Below, piece after piece: positions 7,912 to 16,895 of a DNA stretch of 64,000 bases. The stretch is from an uncultured Candidatus Thioglobus sp. (lineage in GTDB: Bacteria > Pseudomonadota > Gammaproteobacteria > PS1 > Thioglobaceae): positions 42,704 to 106,703 of the forward strand of contig CAJVCK010000001.1 in the NCBI GenBank assembly GCA_910595805.1, in the 5' to 3' direction. The notes under the pieces are model-generated. The model did no database searches and was not told the DNA's origin. It saw only the letters and a list, made by a program, of their open reading frames with translations. The position numbers and the translations under genes were made by a program. The first letter of the stretch is position 1. Each line of letters opens with the position of its first letter.

Positions 7912-9462
7912 TTATTTCATTTTAGAATTAATAACGTTAACAATGATTTTAAGTTTTTGCCCTGGTTGTAATGGTTTCTTAACACCTAACTCATTCCATT
8001 TCTCAAGATCACTCACTCGGACTTTAAATTTGTTAGCAATGAGTGACAAATTATCGCCACTTTTAACACGGTAAGTCACCTTTCTGTTGATATCAATCCC
8101 TACGCTAGTGATTTTGGACAAATCTTTATTGTTAACAGATTTAACTTGCCAGATCACTAATTTCTTGCCAATTTGCAAAGGTTGATTATGTTTTAAATGA
8201 TTCCATTTCACAAGACTGTTGATCTGTGTATTGTATTGTTTAGCGATCTTCCATAGACTGTCACCTTTGACCACTGTATGGATAACTTTAACACCATTTT
8301 TTTTGGCACTTAATCGGCGTTTTTCACGTTCATCTTCAGAAAGCACATAATCATTGTCAGTACGCTGTGCAAGTGGCACAATCAAATACTCGCCCACTTT
8401 AATCAGATTATCACTCATGTTATTAACACTTTTAATTTGGCTTAATGTAGTTTTAAATTTTTGCGCTAAATAACTTAAACTCTCGCCAGAAGTCACTTTG
8501 TGCCTTAACCAACGAACTCGAGTATTTTTAGGATGATTTATCAAATTTTTTTCAAAAATTTTAACTTTATCAATTGGTAATAAAATGACATGTGGTGGGT
8601 TGCTCGGCGTAGCCCAGCGTCTCAATCCAGGATTAAGTGTGTAAACATCATCTAACGTAATATCTGCCCACTGAGCAATGGTAGCCAAATCAAATTGCGA
8701 ATCAAGTTTAACCGCTTGTAGTTGAGGCTTGTTATTCACTGGTGTAATAGTTTGACCATAGCGATCAGGGTGTTTGATTAGCTGCGCTACTGCCAACAAT
8801 CGAGGCACATAGCCTCGTGTCTCAGCTGGCAAATCAAGATGCCAGAAATCAGTTTTTTTACCTAATCGTTTATTTTTACGAATAGCTTTTTGTACGCGAC
8901 CAGGGCCAGAATTATAAGCAGCAATGGCTAACAAATAATCACCTTTAAAGAGTTTGTTTAAATTTTTTAAATATCTAACAGCCGCCTTGGTTGAGGTTAA
9001 TACATCACGCCTACCGTCGTACCACCAGTTTTCTTTTAAGCCATAGAGCTTACCAGTAGAGGGGATAAACTGCCAAAGCCCTGAGGCAGTACCATGCGAA
9101 TAAGAAAATGGATAGTACGCCGATTCAACAATCGGCAATAAAGCGATTTCAATTGGCAGACCTGCTTTTTCAACTTCCTGTGTTACCAAATACAAATATG
9201 GATTTGCGCGTTTGGTAACACGCGTTAAATAATCAGGATTCTTCTTAAACCAGTCTATATGCCAAAACAAGTCTTTTTGACTAGGAGTGCTTAATGTGTA
9301 ACGATTAACAATATATCGCCAAAGATCTTTTTCAACAATAGGCTTTGCTACTTTTTGAATTTGGGTTGTTTTGATTTCTTTTTGTGTAACAACCTCAGTT
9401 GCTATTGTGCCTTCACAAGCACCCAGAAAAAAAAATGATAAATATAAAAAACGTTTAATCAA
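7912..9462 (-). CDS. mltD: Membrane-bound lytic murein transglycosylase D (SLT plus three LysM), lipoprotein
   Basis: A 516-residue protein from a TTG start at 9462. This start gives a standard lipoprotein signal (LIKRFLYLSFFFLGAC, lipobox LGAC then E) just after the bolA stop. The longer ATG frame from 9525 would overlap bolA by 61 nt and bury the signal. The SLT domain has the catalytic Glu in LPIVESAYYPF and the GTASGLWQFIPSTG and AAYNSGPGRV motifs. Three LysM repeats follow (VTSGESLSYLAQKF, VVKGDSLWKIAKQY, VKSGDNLSLIANKF). It should cleave glycan strands with 1,6-anhydro product formation at the outer membrane. The three LysM copies give strong peptidoglycan anchoring. Confidence 0.93.
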   Translation of the reverse strand: MIKRFLYLSFFFLGACEGTIATEVVTQKEIKTTQIQKVAKPIVEKDLWRYIVNRYTLSTPSQKDLFWHIDWFKKNPDYLTRVTKRANPYLYLVTQEVEKAGLPIEIALLPIVESAYYPFSYSHGTASGLWQFIPSTGKLYGLKENWWYDGRRDVLTSTKAAVRYLKNLNKLFKGDYLLAIAAYNSGPGRVQKAIRKNKRLGKKTDFWHLDLPAETRGYVPRLLAVAQLIKHPDRYGQTITPVNNKPQLQAVKLDSQFDLATIAQWADITLDDVYTLNPGLRRWATPSNPPHVILLPIDKVKIFEKNLINHPKNTRVRWLRHKVTSGESLSYLAQKFKTTLSQIKSVNNMSDNLIKVGEYLIVPLAQRTDNDYVLSEDEREKRRLSAKKNGVKVIHTVVKGDSLWKIAKQYNTQINSLVKWNHLKHNQPLQIGKKLVIWQVKSVNNKDLSKITSVGIDINRKVTYRVKSGDNLSLIANKFKVRVSDLEKWNELGVKKPLQPGQKLKIIVNVINSKMK

Positions 9463-9464
9463 TG

Positions 9465-9773
9465 CTAATGCTTTGTTTTGCTTGAACACTGGGGCGAAGT
9501 AGGTGCGCCATTTTTCATTAGCCACTCTTCTGGTGTATAAGTGTGCATTGCCAAAGCATGTATATGCCCTAACTCTTCTTTAAATAATTGATTAATAAAA
9601 CGGTGACGATCAATCAACTTAAGGTCAATAAAATAGTTACTCACAACTACCAATTTAAAATGTGACTCAGTTGCAGGACCGGAGTGATTGGCTGATTCAT
9701 TAATTACTTCTAGGTGCGTTGGACTTAACGCTGTCGTTAGTTGTTCAGTCAAATGTTGTTGCATGTCACTCAT
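9465..9773 (-). CDS. bolA: BolA family protein
   Basis: A 102-residue small protein with the BolA fold signature: LSPTHLEVINESANHSG, SHFKLVVVS and the helical RHRFINQLFKEELGHIHALAMHTYTPEEW. BolA proteins pair with monothiol glutaredoxins to handle Fe-S clusters, and some affect cell morphology and envelope gene expression. The Ser-His and His-Ala-Leu positions typical of the cluster-binding face are present. It overlaps the upstream reductase stop by 1 nt and is followed by mltD, giving a reductase-bolA-mltD transcript. Confidence 0.92.
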   Translation of the reverse strand: MSDMQQHLTEQLTTALSPTHLEVINESANHSGPATESHFKLVVVSNYFIDLKLIDRHRFINQLFKEELGHIHALAMHTYTPEEWLMKNGAPTSPQCSSKTKH

Positions 9774-10783
9774 TATTTTTTTCCAGTAAAGGCAAATAAA
9801 AAGGCATCTGAAAAGAAGTTATCTTTAATCATACCTTGCTCAACAAAAGTTTTTGCAGCGGCTTTAACCATATTTGGTGGCCCACAAGCGTAAACTTCAT
9901 AACCAGTAAGATCTTCAAAATCACTCAAAACACTCTCATGCACAAAACCTGTTTTTCCTTGCCAAGCATCATTTGGTTCAGATAAAACAGGCACAAAATG
10001 AATGTTGTTATTCTCATTAGCCCATTTTTCAGGTAAATCCATGTATAAATCGACCTCGTCTCTTACACCCCAGTATAAATAGATTTGTCGATTAAGTTGT
10101 GTGGCAATTGCATGCTCAATAATTGATTTTATAGGCCCCAAACCTGTACCACCTGCCAATAAAATAACCGGTTTTTTACTGTCTTCTCTGAAGAAGAAAT
10201 CTCCTTTAGGGCCTTCGATTCGAAGTAATGATTTTTCTTCAAGTTCATTAAAAACAAAGTTGGTGAATTTTCCATTTTCTATTTGGCGCACATGCAGCTC
10301 TATAAAGCTAGAGTTTGTTGGCGCATTGGCAATTGAAAAAGCACGTGGTTCAAAATCAGGATGGATCAAATCAATATATTGACCAGCCAAATATTGCAAT
10401 GATTCTGAGCCAGGAATCTTTAACATAATTTGAGTGACATCATGGTTTAAATGCTTAATACTCTCTACCTTGCAAGGCAGACTTCTAACCTCAATATCAG
10501 CAATACTGTCCAGTTCATCTACCACAAGCGAGATATCAGATTTAGCCCGACATTGGCATAATAACGCCATACCTTCAGCTACTTCTTCTGGTGTGATACC
10601 GTTAGGAATACCACCTTCATAATCAACTTCACCCTCAATAATAGTTGCTTTACATTTACCACAAAAGCCTTTTTGACAACCATAAGGAAAGTTTAAACCA
10701 TGAACAAGTGCATCATCTAAAATAGCATTATCGCCATCGGTTCTAAAGATTTTTCCACTAGCCTGATTTTCAATTGTAAACAT
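9773..10783 (-). CDS. 2Fe-2S ferredoxin / flavin reductase (AscD/CDP-6-deoxy-glucoseen reductase-like)
   Basis: A 336-residue electron-transfer protein. The N-terminal plant-type 2Fe-2S domain has YGCQKGFCGKCKATI with the fourth Cys in LLCQCRA. Next is an FAD domain (PRAFSIANAP) and an NAD domain (LLAGGTGLGPIKSI, YACGPPNM). This is the layout of CDP-6-deoxy-delta-3,4-glucoseen reductase-like and phenol-hydroxylase reductase-like proteins; the true acceptor is unknown. I chose the ATG at 10783, giving MFTIENQASG, rather than the 29-residue longer frame, because homology begins there and the longer start would overlap miaA. It is divergent from miaA across a palindromic -10. Confidence 0.85.
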   Translation of the reverse strand: MFTIENQASGKIFRTDGDNAILDDALVHGLNFPYGCQKGFCGKCKATIIEGEVDYEGGIPNGITPEEVAEGMALLCQCRAKSDISLVVDELDSIADIEVRSLPCKVESIKHLNHDVTQIMLKIPGSESLQYLAGQYIDLIHPDFEPRAFSIANAPTNSSFIELHVRQIENGKFTNFVFNELEEKSLLRIEGPKGDFFFREDSKKPVILLAGGTGLGPIKSIIEHAIATQLNRQIYLYWGVRDEVDLYMDLPEKWANENNNIHFVPVLSEPNDAWQGKTGFVHESVLSDFEDLTGYEVYACGPPNMVKAAAKTFVEQGMIKDNFFSDAFLFAFTGKK

Positions 10784-10811
10784 GCGTTTATATAATAAAT
10801 TTAAGTAGCCG

Positions 10812-10823
10812 ACATTATAATGT
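10812..10823. promoter_or_regulatory. Palindromic bidirectional -10 between miaA and the reductase
   Basis: ACATTATAATGT at 10812-10823 is a perfect 12-bp palindrome. Read on the plus strand it has TATAAT at 10816-10821 (miaA ATG at 10862); on the minus strand TATAAT at 10819-10814 (reductase ATG at 10783). No good -35 is seen on either side. Confidence 0.5.
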
Positions 10824-10861
10824 AGGTTATATCTCTTAATGCTTAGTAATTTAAAGCCTTT

Positions 10862-11779
10862 ATGACACAAACAACCAATAAAACTGTTGTATTTTTAATG
10901 GGGCCTACTGCCTCAGGAAAAACTGATTTAGCCATTCAATTAGCACAGCAATTAAAGGTGAGGATTATCAGTGTAGATTCTGCACTTATTTACAAAGGCA
11001 TGAATATTGGCTCTGCGAAACCTGACGCTACAACCTTAAAAAATTACCCACACCATTTAATAGATATTTGCACACCTGAACAAACCTACTCAGCGCAAGA
11101 TTTTGTTAATGATGCAACCAAGCAAATCAATTTGGCTTTTGCCAATGGCGAGCTACCCATATTAGTAGGCGGCACTTCGTTTTATTTTAATGCTTTAGAG
11201 TATGGGCTATCTGACTTGCCGGAATCTACCCCAGAAATTCGGCAAAAATACAGCCAACTACTCAAACAAAATGGCCTTGATGCGCTACACAAAGATCTTG
11301 TAAAAATCGATGAAGTTGCTGCTAAACGAATCCATCCAAACGATTCTCAGCGCATCACTCGTGCCTTAGAAGTGTTTGAACTTAGCGGAAAAACCCTTAC
11401 CCAGCTTCAAGGAAAAAAACAAGGTGGGCTAGACTGCATGATTAAAAAAATCATCCTCATGCCCGCTCGCTCTATTTTGCATCAACGTATTGAAAGTCGT
11501 TTTCATCAAATGATAAAACAAGGCTTTATCAATGAAGTCAAGCAACTTAAAAAAAATCCAAGCCTTCATGAAGATCTACCCTCAATCCGTTGTGTCGGCT
11601 ATCGCCAAGCTTGGCAATATCTTAACAATGAAATCGATGAAGCCCAAATGATTGAACTCGCTATCATCGCCACTCGCCAACTGTGCAAACGCCAAAGCAC
11701 TTGGTTAAAAGGTGAAAAAGATGCACTGATTTTAGAAACGATTGATCTTGAATCAGTAATAAAATTTATCCAACAATAG
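10862..11779 (+). CDS. miaA: tRNA dimethylallyltransferase
   Basis: A 305-residue cytoplasmic enzyme that transfers a dimethylallyl group to A37 of tRNAs reading U-starting codons. The P-loop is GPTASGKTD (residues 14-22), followed by SVDSALIYKGMNIGSAKP, LVGGTSFYFNAL, and the C-terminal RCVGYRQAWQYL and ATRQLCKRQSTWL. Length is normal. It is divergent from the 2Fe-2S reductase gene and overlaps murD convergently by 14 nt. Its usual neighbours mutL and hfq are absent here. Confidence 0.96.
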   Translation: MTQTTNKTVVFLMGPTASGKTDLAIQLAQQLKVRIISVDSALIYKGMNIGSAKPDATTLKNYPHHLIDICTPEQTYSAQDFVNDATKQINLAFANGELPILVGGTSFYFNALEYGLSDLPESTPEIRQKYSQLLKQNGLDALHKDLVKIDEVAAKRIHPNDSQRITRALEVFELSGKTLTQLQGKKQGGLDCMIKKIILMPARSILHQRIESRFHQMIKQGFINEVKQLKKNPSLHEDLPSIRCVGYRQAWQYLNNEIDEAQMIELAIIATRQLCKRQSTWLKGEKDALILETIDLESVIKFIQQ

Positions 11780-13064
11780 CCTTTTTAAACGCATGGCCTC
11801 TGGCTTCAAAATTATCAAATAGATCAAAACTCGCACAAGCAGGAGACAGCAAAACCACGCCGTCATTGACCATATCGCCTGCCATGCTAACCGCCTCATC
11901 CATTGAATCAGCATAACTAACGCTAGATTTTTTAATACTTTCTCCTAGAGTTTTAGCACTTTGGCCAATCAACACTACGCCGGCCACATCTTTATCAATT
12001 AAATCAAACAATGGTGTGTAGTCTTCTTTTTTGGCAATGCCACCAGCAATAAGCACAATGTTCTCGTGTCGTTCAATTAGTGCATTCAAAGCCTTAATGG
12101 TAGAAATAACATTGGTTGCTTTAGAATCATTATAGTAATCAACCCCCTGTTTTTTAACCACCCACTCAAGTCGATGCTCTAGGCCTTTAAATGCTTTAAT
12201 GCTTTCAACCATAGAATCAACGCTTAGGCCAATTTGATCACCTAAAGAAAGTGCTGCCAATACATTAACTATATTATGCTCGCCAATGAGTTGCATGTCA
12301 CCCACGTACATTAATACATCGTCACCTTTTAGAAAATAACAGCTACCATGACAAGTCACTGTGCCAAAATCATCAGCTTGTTTTGGCATATCTACACCGA
12401 AATGTTTAGCTGATTTTTTCTTAGGGATTAACGGCTCGTCAATATTCACTACCAAATGTTGGCAATGTTGATACAAGCTTAATTTTGAATCAACATACTT
12501 ATCAAAACTATCATATCGATCTAAATGATCTGGCGTGATGTTAAGAACAACGCCAGTTAATAAATCTAAATTCTGTGTGTAATCAAGCTGATAACTTGAT
12601 AATTCCAATACATAATATTCAATTTCATTATTCAAGCAATCAAGTGCGGGTTTTCCAATATTACCACCTACTGCTACTTTTTTTCCTGCATTAACAATCA
12701 TTCCACCCAATAGCTGAGTAACTGTTGATTTGCCATTTGAACCAGTAATACCAATAATAGGGGCTTTGGCATAACGTGAAAATAATTCAATATCGCTTGT
12801 TACAGGGATATTTCTTTCTCTAGCCCAAACAACAATAACTTGTGTTTGTGCGACACCTGGGCTGATAAAAACTTCGTCTATGTCTTCTAATAAATTTTGC
12901 GACCAATCACCTAGTACAGGCTTTGAATTTGGAAATTGTGCTAAATAGTTAGATAACAATGGCGGTTGTAATCGACTATCGGCCAACCGATAATCTATCT
13001 GTTGTTTTGATAAAAATTGAGCAATGGATAACCCAGTATCGCCAAGACCTAAAACTAGTTTCAT
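11766..13064 (-). CDS. murD: UDP-N-acetylmuramoylalanine--D-glutamate ligase
   Basis: A 432-residue Mur ligase adding D-Glu to UDP-MurNAc-L-Ala in the cytoplasm. The N-terminal Rossmann motif is LGLGDTGLS; the ATP loop is GITGSNGKST (105-114). YVLELSSYQL, NITPDHLDRY, and YNDSKATNV are MurD signatures. It lies alone, about 5 kb from the murC-murB-ddl block and on the other strand, so the classical dcw cluster is dispersed here. It ends inside the miaA 3' end and is divergent from the YccA-like gene. Confidence 0.96.
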   Translation of the reverse strand: MKLVLGLGDTGLSIAQFLSKQQIDYRLADSRLQPPLLSNYLAQFPNSKPVLGDWSQNLLEDIDEVFISPGVAQTQVIVVWARERNIPVTSDIELFSRYAKAPIIGITGSNGKSTVTQLLGGMIVNAGKKVAVGGNIGKPALDCLNNEIEYYVLELSSYQLDYTQNLDLLTGVVLNITPDHLDRYDSFDKYVDSKLSLYQHCQHLVVNIDEPLIPKKKSAKHFGVDMPKQADDFGTVTCHGSCYFLKGDDVLMYVGDMQLIGEHNIVNVLAALSLGDQIGLSVDSMVESIKAFKGLEHRLEWVVKKQGVDYYNDSKATNVISTIKALNALIERHENIVLIAGGIAKKEDYTPLFDLIDKDVAGVVLIGQSAKTLGESIKKSSVSYADSMDEAVSMAGDMVNDGVVLLSPACASFDLFDNFEARGHAFKKAIVG

Positions 13065-13128
13065 ACTTTTATTTAATTTTCGGTATAAAATAGTAGTATT
13101 TTACACTTTTAATTTACAGGAATAAATC

Positions 13129-13797
13129 ATGAGTACATTTTCAACAACAGCTGCCATTGGCAATATTAAAGTTAAAAACAAAGTTTTATCAGACACCATG
13201 AAATTGTTGTCTTACACATTAGTATTTGGTGGGTTAGCCTCTTGGTTTTCAATCGCCATGGGCGCAGGATTTGGCTCAGCTATGGTTAGCTCTATTGCTG
13301 CCATTGCAGTTATTTGGTTTGTACTGCCTAAAACACAAAATAGTAATAAAGGCATTGTAACTGCTTTTGCTATTGCTGGCTTACTTGGCTATTCAATTGG
13401 CCCTATGCTTACTTATTATTTATCAATGGCTAACGGTGCAGAGCTTGTATTTCAAGCCCTAACTGGTACAGGCGTCTCATTTTTTGCGATTAGTTTTTAT
13501 GCACAAAACACCAAAAAAGACTTTAGCTTTTTAAATGGGATGATCTTTTTTGCCATGATTGGTATTATTGTTTTATCACTGATTAATTTCTTCTTTATTG
13601 AATCATCTGCATTTAGCTTATTCATGTCATTCGCGGTTGTACTGTTAATGGGCGCCTACATGCTTAGCCAAATGTCATCTATTATTAATGGTGGTGAAAC
13701 TAACTATATCGTCGCAACCGTTGGTCTGTACTTAGCACTACACAATATGTTTGTTAGCTTATTGCACATCTTAGGTGCCTTCTCTGGCGACGATTAG
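13129..13797 (+). CDS. Bax inhibitor-1/YccA family membrane protein
   Basis: A 222-residue integral membrane protein with about seven helices and a short polar N-terminus. The pattern MKLLSYTLVFGGLASW, the central GYSIGPML and the helix-6 segment around MSSIINGGETNYIVATVGLYL, followed by LHNMFVSLL, fit the BI-1/YccA (TMBIM) family. YccA in E. coli binds and inhibits the FtsH protease; other members conduct calcium. A CAGGA box lies 8 nt before the ATG. A TATAAAAT sequence at 13084-13091 is a possible -10. rppH follows after 11 nt and may be cotranscribed. Confidence 0.88.
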   Translation: MSTFSTTAAIGNIKVKNKVLSDTMKLLSYTLVFGGLASWFSIAMGAGFGSAMVSSIAAIAVIWFVLPKTQNSNKGIVTAFAIAGLLGYSIGPMLTYYLSMANGAELVFQALTGTGVSFFAISFYAQNTKKDFSFLNGMIFFAMIGIIVLSLINFFFIESSAFSLFMSFAVVLLMGAYMLSQMSSIINGGETNYIVATVGLYLALHNMFVSLLHILGAFSGDD

Positions 13798-13808
13798 TCA
13801 TTTGATAT

Positions 13809-14348
13809 ATGATAGACTCTCAAGGTTATAGAGCAAATGTTGGTATCGTCATCACCAATGACAAACAACAAATCCTCTTAGCCAAACGCTACCAACAAGA
13901 TGCTTGGCAGCTACCTCAAGGCGGCATTGATAAAAATGAAACAGAGCTCGAAGCTTTATTTCGTGAATTAGATGAGGAGGTAGGTCTATCTGCTGAACAC
14001 GTAGAAGTGATCGCCAAAACGCCAAAATGGCTACGCTATGACCTGCCTGATTATCATATTAGACGCAAACAAAAACCTATTTGCATTGGTCAAAAGCAAG
14101 TCTGGTTCTTGCTAAAACTCACCGGTGAAGAAAGCAATATTAAGCTTGATACACATTCTGATATTGAATTTGATGATTGGGAATGGGTTGATTACTGGCA
14201 CCCTATTGAAGAAGTCATTGATTTTAAAAAAACCGTTTATGAAGACATGTTAAAGGCACTTGCGCCTGTGTTATTTAATAACCAACACAAGATACCATCA
14301 CAATACTCTCGCCCACTAAAATGTGTGGCAATTACACTAGATCAATAA
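13809..14348 (+). CDS. rppH: RNA pyrophosphohydrolase (Nudix)
   Basis: A 179-residue Nudix hydrolase that removes pyrophosphate from the 5' triphosphate end of mRNA, triggering RNase E-dependent decay. It begins MIDSQGYRANVGIVI, as RppH does. The Nudix box GGIDKN-x-REL-x-EEVGL occupies residues 38-60. The GYRANVG start and the WHPIEEVIDFKKTVYE segment distinguish it from other Nudix proteins. It follows the YccA-like gene by 11 nt and precedes the hom promoter. Confidence 0.95.
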   Translation: MIDSQGYRANVGIVITNDKQQILLAKRYQQDAWQLPQGGIDKNETELEALFRELDEEVGLSAEHVEVIAKTPKWLRYDLPDYHIRRKQKPICIGQKQVWFLLKLTGEESNIKLDTHSDIEFDDWEWVDYWHPIEEVIDFKKTVYEDMLKALAPVLFNNQHKIPSQYSRPLKCVAITLDQ

Positions 14349-14373
14349 ACCCTTATAAGATGCTTTATATCTG

Positions 14374-14397
14374 GCCTCTATTGGTATAATTTGAGGC
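14374..14397 (+). promoter_or_regulatory. Extended -10 promoter of hom flanked by an inverted repeat
   Basis: TG-G-TATAAT at 14382-14390 is a perfect extended -10, lying in the 14-nt loop between GCCTC (14374-14378) and GAGGC (14393-14397). The hom GTG is 38 nt downstream of the -10. The -35 region is poor. In read-through RNA the same arms could form a hairpin followed by TTT. Confidence 0.6.
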
Positions 14398-14428
14398 TTT
14401 ATTCATTCATAGACAGGATTTAACACTC

Positions 14429-15706
14429 GTGAATATCGGAATTTTAGGCCTAGGCACCGTTGGTGGTGGCGTTGTAAACGTCCTTAACAAAAATCAAAAA
14501 GAAATTACTCGTCGTAGTGGCACAAGTGTGAAAGTGACACATGCTGCTGTTAGAGACATTAACCAAGATCGTATTTGCCCAACTGATCATCTTGAGCTTA
14601 CTCAAGATCCTCTTGAAATTGTTGAGAATAAAAATATTGATATTGTATTAGAGTTAATGGGTGGCACTGGTCTAGCCAAAAAAATGGTTGAAACGGCGAT
14701 TAAAAATGGTAAACATGTAATTACTGCCAACAAAGCCTTAATCGCCACTCATGGTAACGAACTACTTGCGCTTGCAAAAGACAACAACGTACACTTACTA
14801 TTTGAAGCGGCTGTAGCTGGTGGTATTCCAATCTTAAAATCATTAGAGCAAGGTCTAAGCGCTAATAAAATTGATATGCTAGCGGGTATTATTAATGGCA
14901 CCGGTAATTTCATTCTAACTGAGATGCGTGACAAAGGCAGAGACTTTGCTGATGTATTAAAAGAAGCACAAGCACTTGGTTATGCTGAGGCCGACCCCAC
15001 TTTTGATGTAGAAGGTATTGATGCAGCCCACAAATTAGCAATCTTAGCTTCTATTGCTTTTGGTTGCGAATTACAATTTGATAAAGTATCAACTGAAGGT
15101 ATCAGCAAAATTGAAGGCGAAGATGTTGCTTTTGCTACTGAGCTGGGTTATTCAATCAAACATCTCGGTATTGCCAAGCAAACTGATGGAAAAATTCAGA
15201 TGCGCGTACACCCAACACTTATTCCAAAAACACGTTTACTAGCCAATGTGGACGGTGTGATGAATGCCGTACTAGTTAAAGGCAACGCAGTTGGTCCAAC
15301 ACTTTATTATGGCGCAGGTGCAGGTGATGAAGCGACAGCCAGCGCGGTAATCGCTGACCTAGTTGATGTAATCAAAGGCACAGTGAGTAATGATATTCTT
15401 GGCTGGCAGTCTTTTGAAACGATGCCACATCAAGCAATAGATGATATTGAGAGCATCTTTTACTTACGATTACTAGCAACTGACAAGCCGGGCGTATTGG
15501 CTGATATTACTACAATTTTTGCTAAGCATAACATTAGCGTTGAGGCTGTAGTTCAAAAACAAATTGATGCACAAAATAACGCGCATATTGCCATTATCAC
15601 CAACCAAGTAAAAACAGTTGAAGTAAATGCGGCTGTTGATGAAATTCAAAAAAATGATTTTATTCAAGAAGCTGTTAAAATCATCCATGTAGAAACACTA
15701 GATTAA
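14429..15706 (+). CDS. hom: Homoserine dehydrogenase with C-terminal ACT domain
   Basis: A 425-residue enzyme reducing aspartate semialdehyde to homoserine, the branch to threonine and methionine. The NAD(P) loop is GLGTVGGGVV, then ITANKALIATHG, GIINGTGNFIL and EADPTFDVEG with the catalytic Asp/Lys region. The last 80 or so residues are an ACT domain (LRLLATDKPGVLADITTIF), as in monofunctional, threonine-inhibited enzymes. No aspartokinase domain is fused. The start is a GTG at 14429, where homology starts. thrC follows after 79 nt. Confidence 0.96.
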   Translation: MNIGILGLGTVGGGVVNVLNKNQKEITRRSGTSVKVTHAAVRDINQDRICPTDHLELTQDPLEIVENKNIDIVLELMGGTGLAKKMVETAIKNGKHVITANKALIATHGNELLALAKDNNVHLLFEAAVAGGIPILKSLEQGLSANKIDMLAGIINGTGNFILTEMRDKGRDFADVLKEAQALGYAEADPTFDVEGIDAAHKLAILASIAFGCELQFDKVSTEGISKIEGEDVAFATELGYSIKHLGIAKQTDGKIQMRVHPTLIPKTRLLANVDGVMNAVLVKGNAVGPTLYYGAGAGDEATASAVIADLVDVIKGTVSNDILGWQSFETMPHQAIDDIESIFYLRLLATDKPGVLADITTIFAKHNISVEAVVQKQIDAQNNAHIAIITNQVKTVEVNAAVDEIQKNDFIQEAVKIIHVETLD

Positions 15707-15785
15707 ATATTATAATAATACGAATATTTTGTTACTCTAATACACTTTATAGAATAACAATAGACGAAGTAAAAAAGGAAACGCT

Positions 15786-16850
15786 ATGAGATATACCGGA
15801 TTAATTGAAAATTACAAAGACAGGCTTCCTGTTGACGAATCGACTCGCCTAATTAGTTTGGGTGAAGGTAACACGCCACTGATTCGTTTGGTTAATATTC
15901 CTACAATCTTGGGGAAGGATGTTGATATTTATGTCAAATACGAAGGCCTAAACCCAACAGGCTCATTTAAAGATCGTGGCATGACTATGGCTGTGACTAA
16001 AGCAGTAGAATCTGGCTCTAAAGCTATTATTTGCGCTTCAACAGGCAACACTTCTGCATCAGCAGCAGCTTATGCAGCTCGTGCTGGTATCAAGGCTTTT
16101 GTACTTATTCCAGAAGGAAAAATCGCCCTAGGAAAACTTGCACAAGCAATGATTCATGGTGCTGTTATTATTCAGATCAAGGGAAACTTTGACGATGGCA
16201 TGCGCTTAGTTAAAGAAGTAGCTGACCATGCCCCAGTATCGATTGTAAATTCAATTAATCCATATCGTCTACAAGGTCAAAAAACTGCTTCTTTTGAGAT
16301 TATTGAAGAGCTTGGTGATGCACCAGACTATCACTGCCTACCAGTTGGTAACGCAGGTAATATCTCAGCACACTGGATGGGCTATAAAGAATATCATGAA
16401 GACAACAAAGCTAGCACAACGCCAATAATGGTAGGCTATCAAGCAGAAGGTGCTGCACCGTTTGTTAAAGGAGAAATGATTAATGAGCCAGAAACTATCG
16501 CTACTGCAATTCGTATTGGCCACCCACAAAGTTGGGATTTGGCACATGCAGTTGAACAAGAGTCAAGTGGTTGGTTTGACTCGTTAACTGATGAAGAAAT
16601 TTTGACAGCACAAAAATTACTCACTGAACAAGAAGGTATTTTCTGCGAGCCGGCATCTGCTACGTCGCTTGCCGGCGCAATGCGTGACATTGAAAGTGGT
16701 AAGATTCCTGAAGGCTCTAAGATTGTTTGCACGCTAACTGGCCACGGATTAAAAGATCCTGATACAGCGATTGCACAATGCAGCGATGAAATGATTAACA
16801 TCAATCCAGTCATGGATGAGGTTCGAGACGCAATCCTAAATAATATGTAA
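15786..16850 (+). CDS. thrC: Threonine synthase
   Basis: A 354-residue PLP enzyme converting O-phosphohomoserine to threonine. The PLP lysine is Lys62 in GSFKDRGMTM, followed by ASTGNTSASAAAYAARAG (phosphate loop nearby) and PVGNAGNISAHWMGY. The length is that of the shorter type found in Bacillus and many gammaproteobacteria rather than the E. coli form. AAAAAGGAAACGCT before the ATG gives a good ribosome site. It lies directly after hom, forming a threonine unit without thrB in this window. Confidence 0.95.
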   Translation: MRYTGLIENYKDRLPVDESTRLISLGEGNTPLIRLVNIPTILGKDVDIYVKYEGLNPTGSFKDRGMTMAVTKAVESGSKAIICASTGNTSASAAAYAARAGIKAFVLIPEGKIALGKLAQAMIHGAVIIQIKGNFDDGMRLVKEVADHAPVSIVNSINPYRLQGQKTASFEIIEELGDAPDYHCLPVGNAGNISAHWMGYKEYHEDNKASTTPIMVGYQAEGAAPFVKGEMINEPETIATAIRIGHPQSWDLAHAVEQESSGWFDSLTDEEILTAQKLLTEQEGIFCEPASATSLAGAMRDIESGKIPEGSKIVCTLTGHGLKDPDTAIAQCSDEMININPVMDEVRDAILNNM

Positions 16851-16895
16851 TCTGGGTAATGTTTTTATTCAGATTTGAATAAGAATAAAAAAAAT

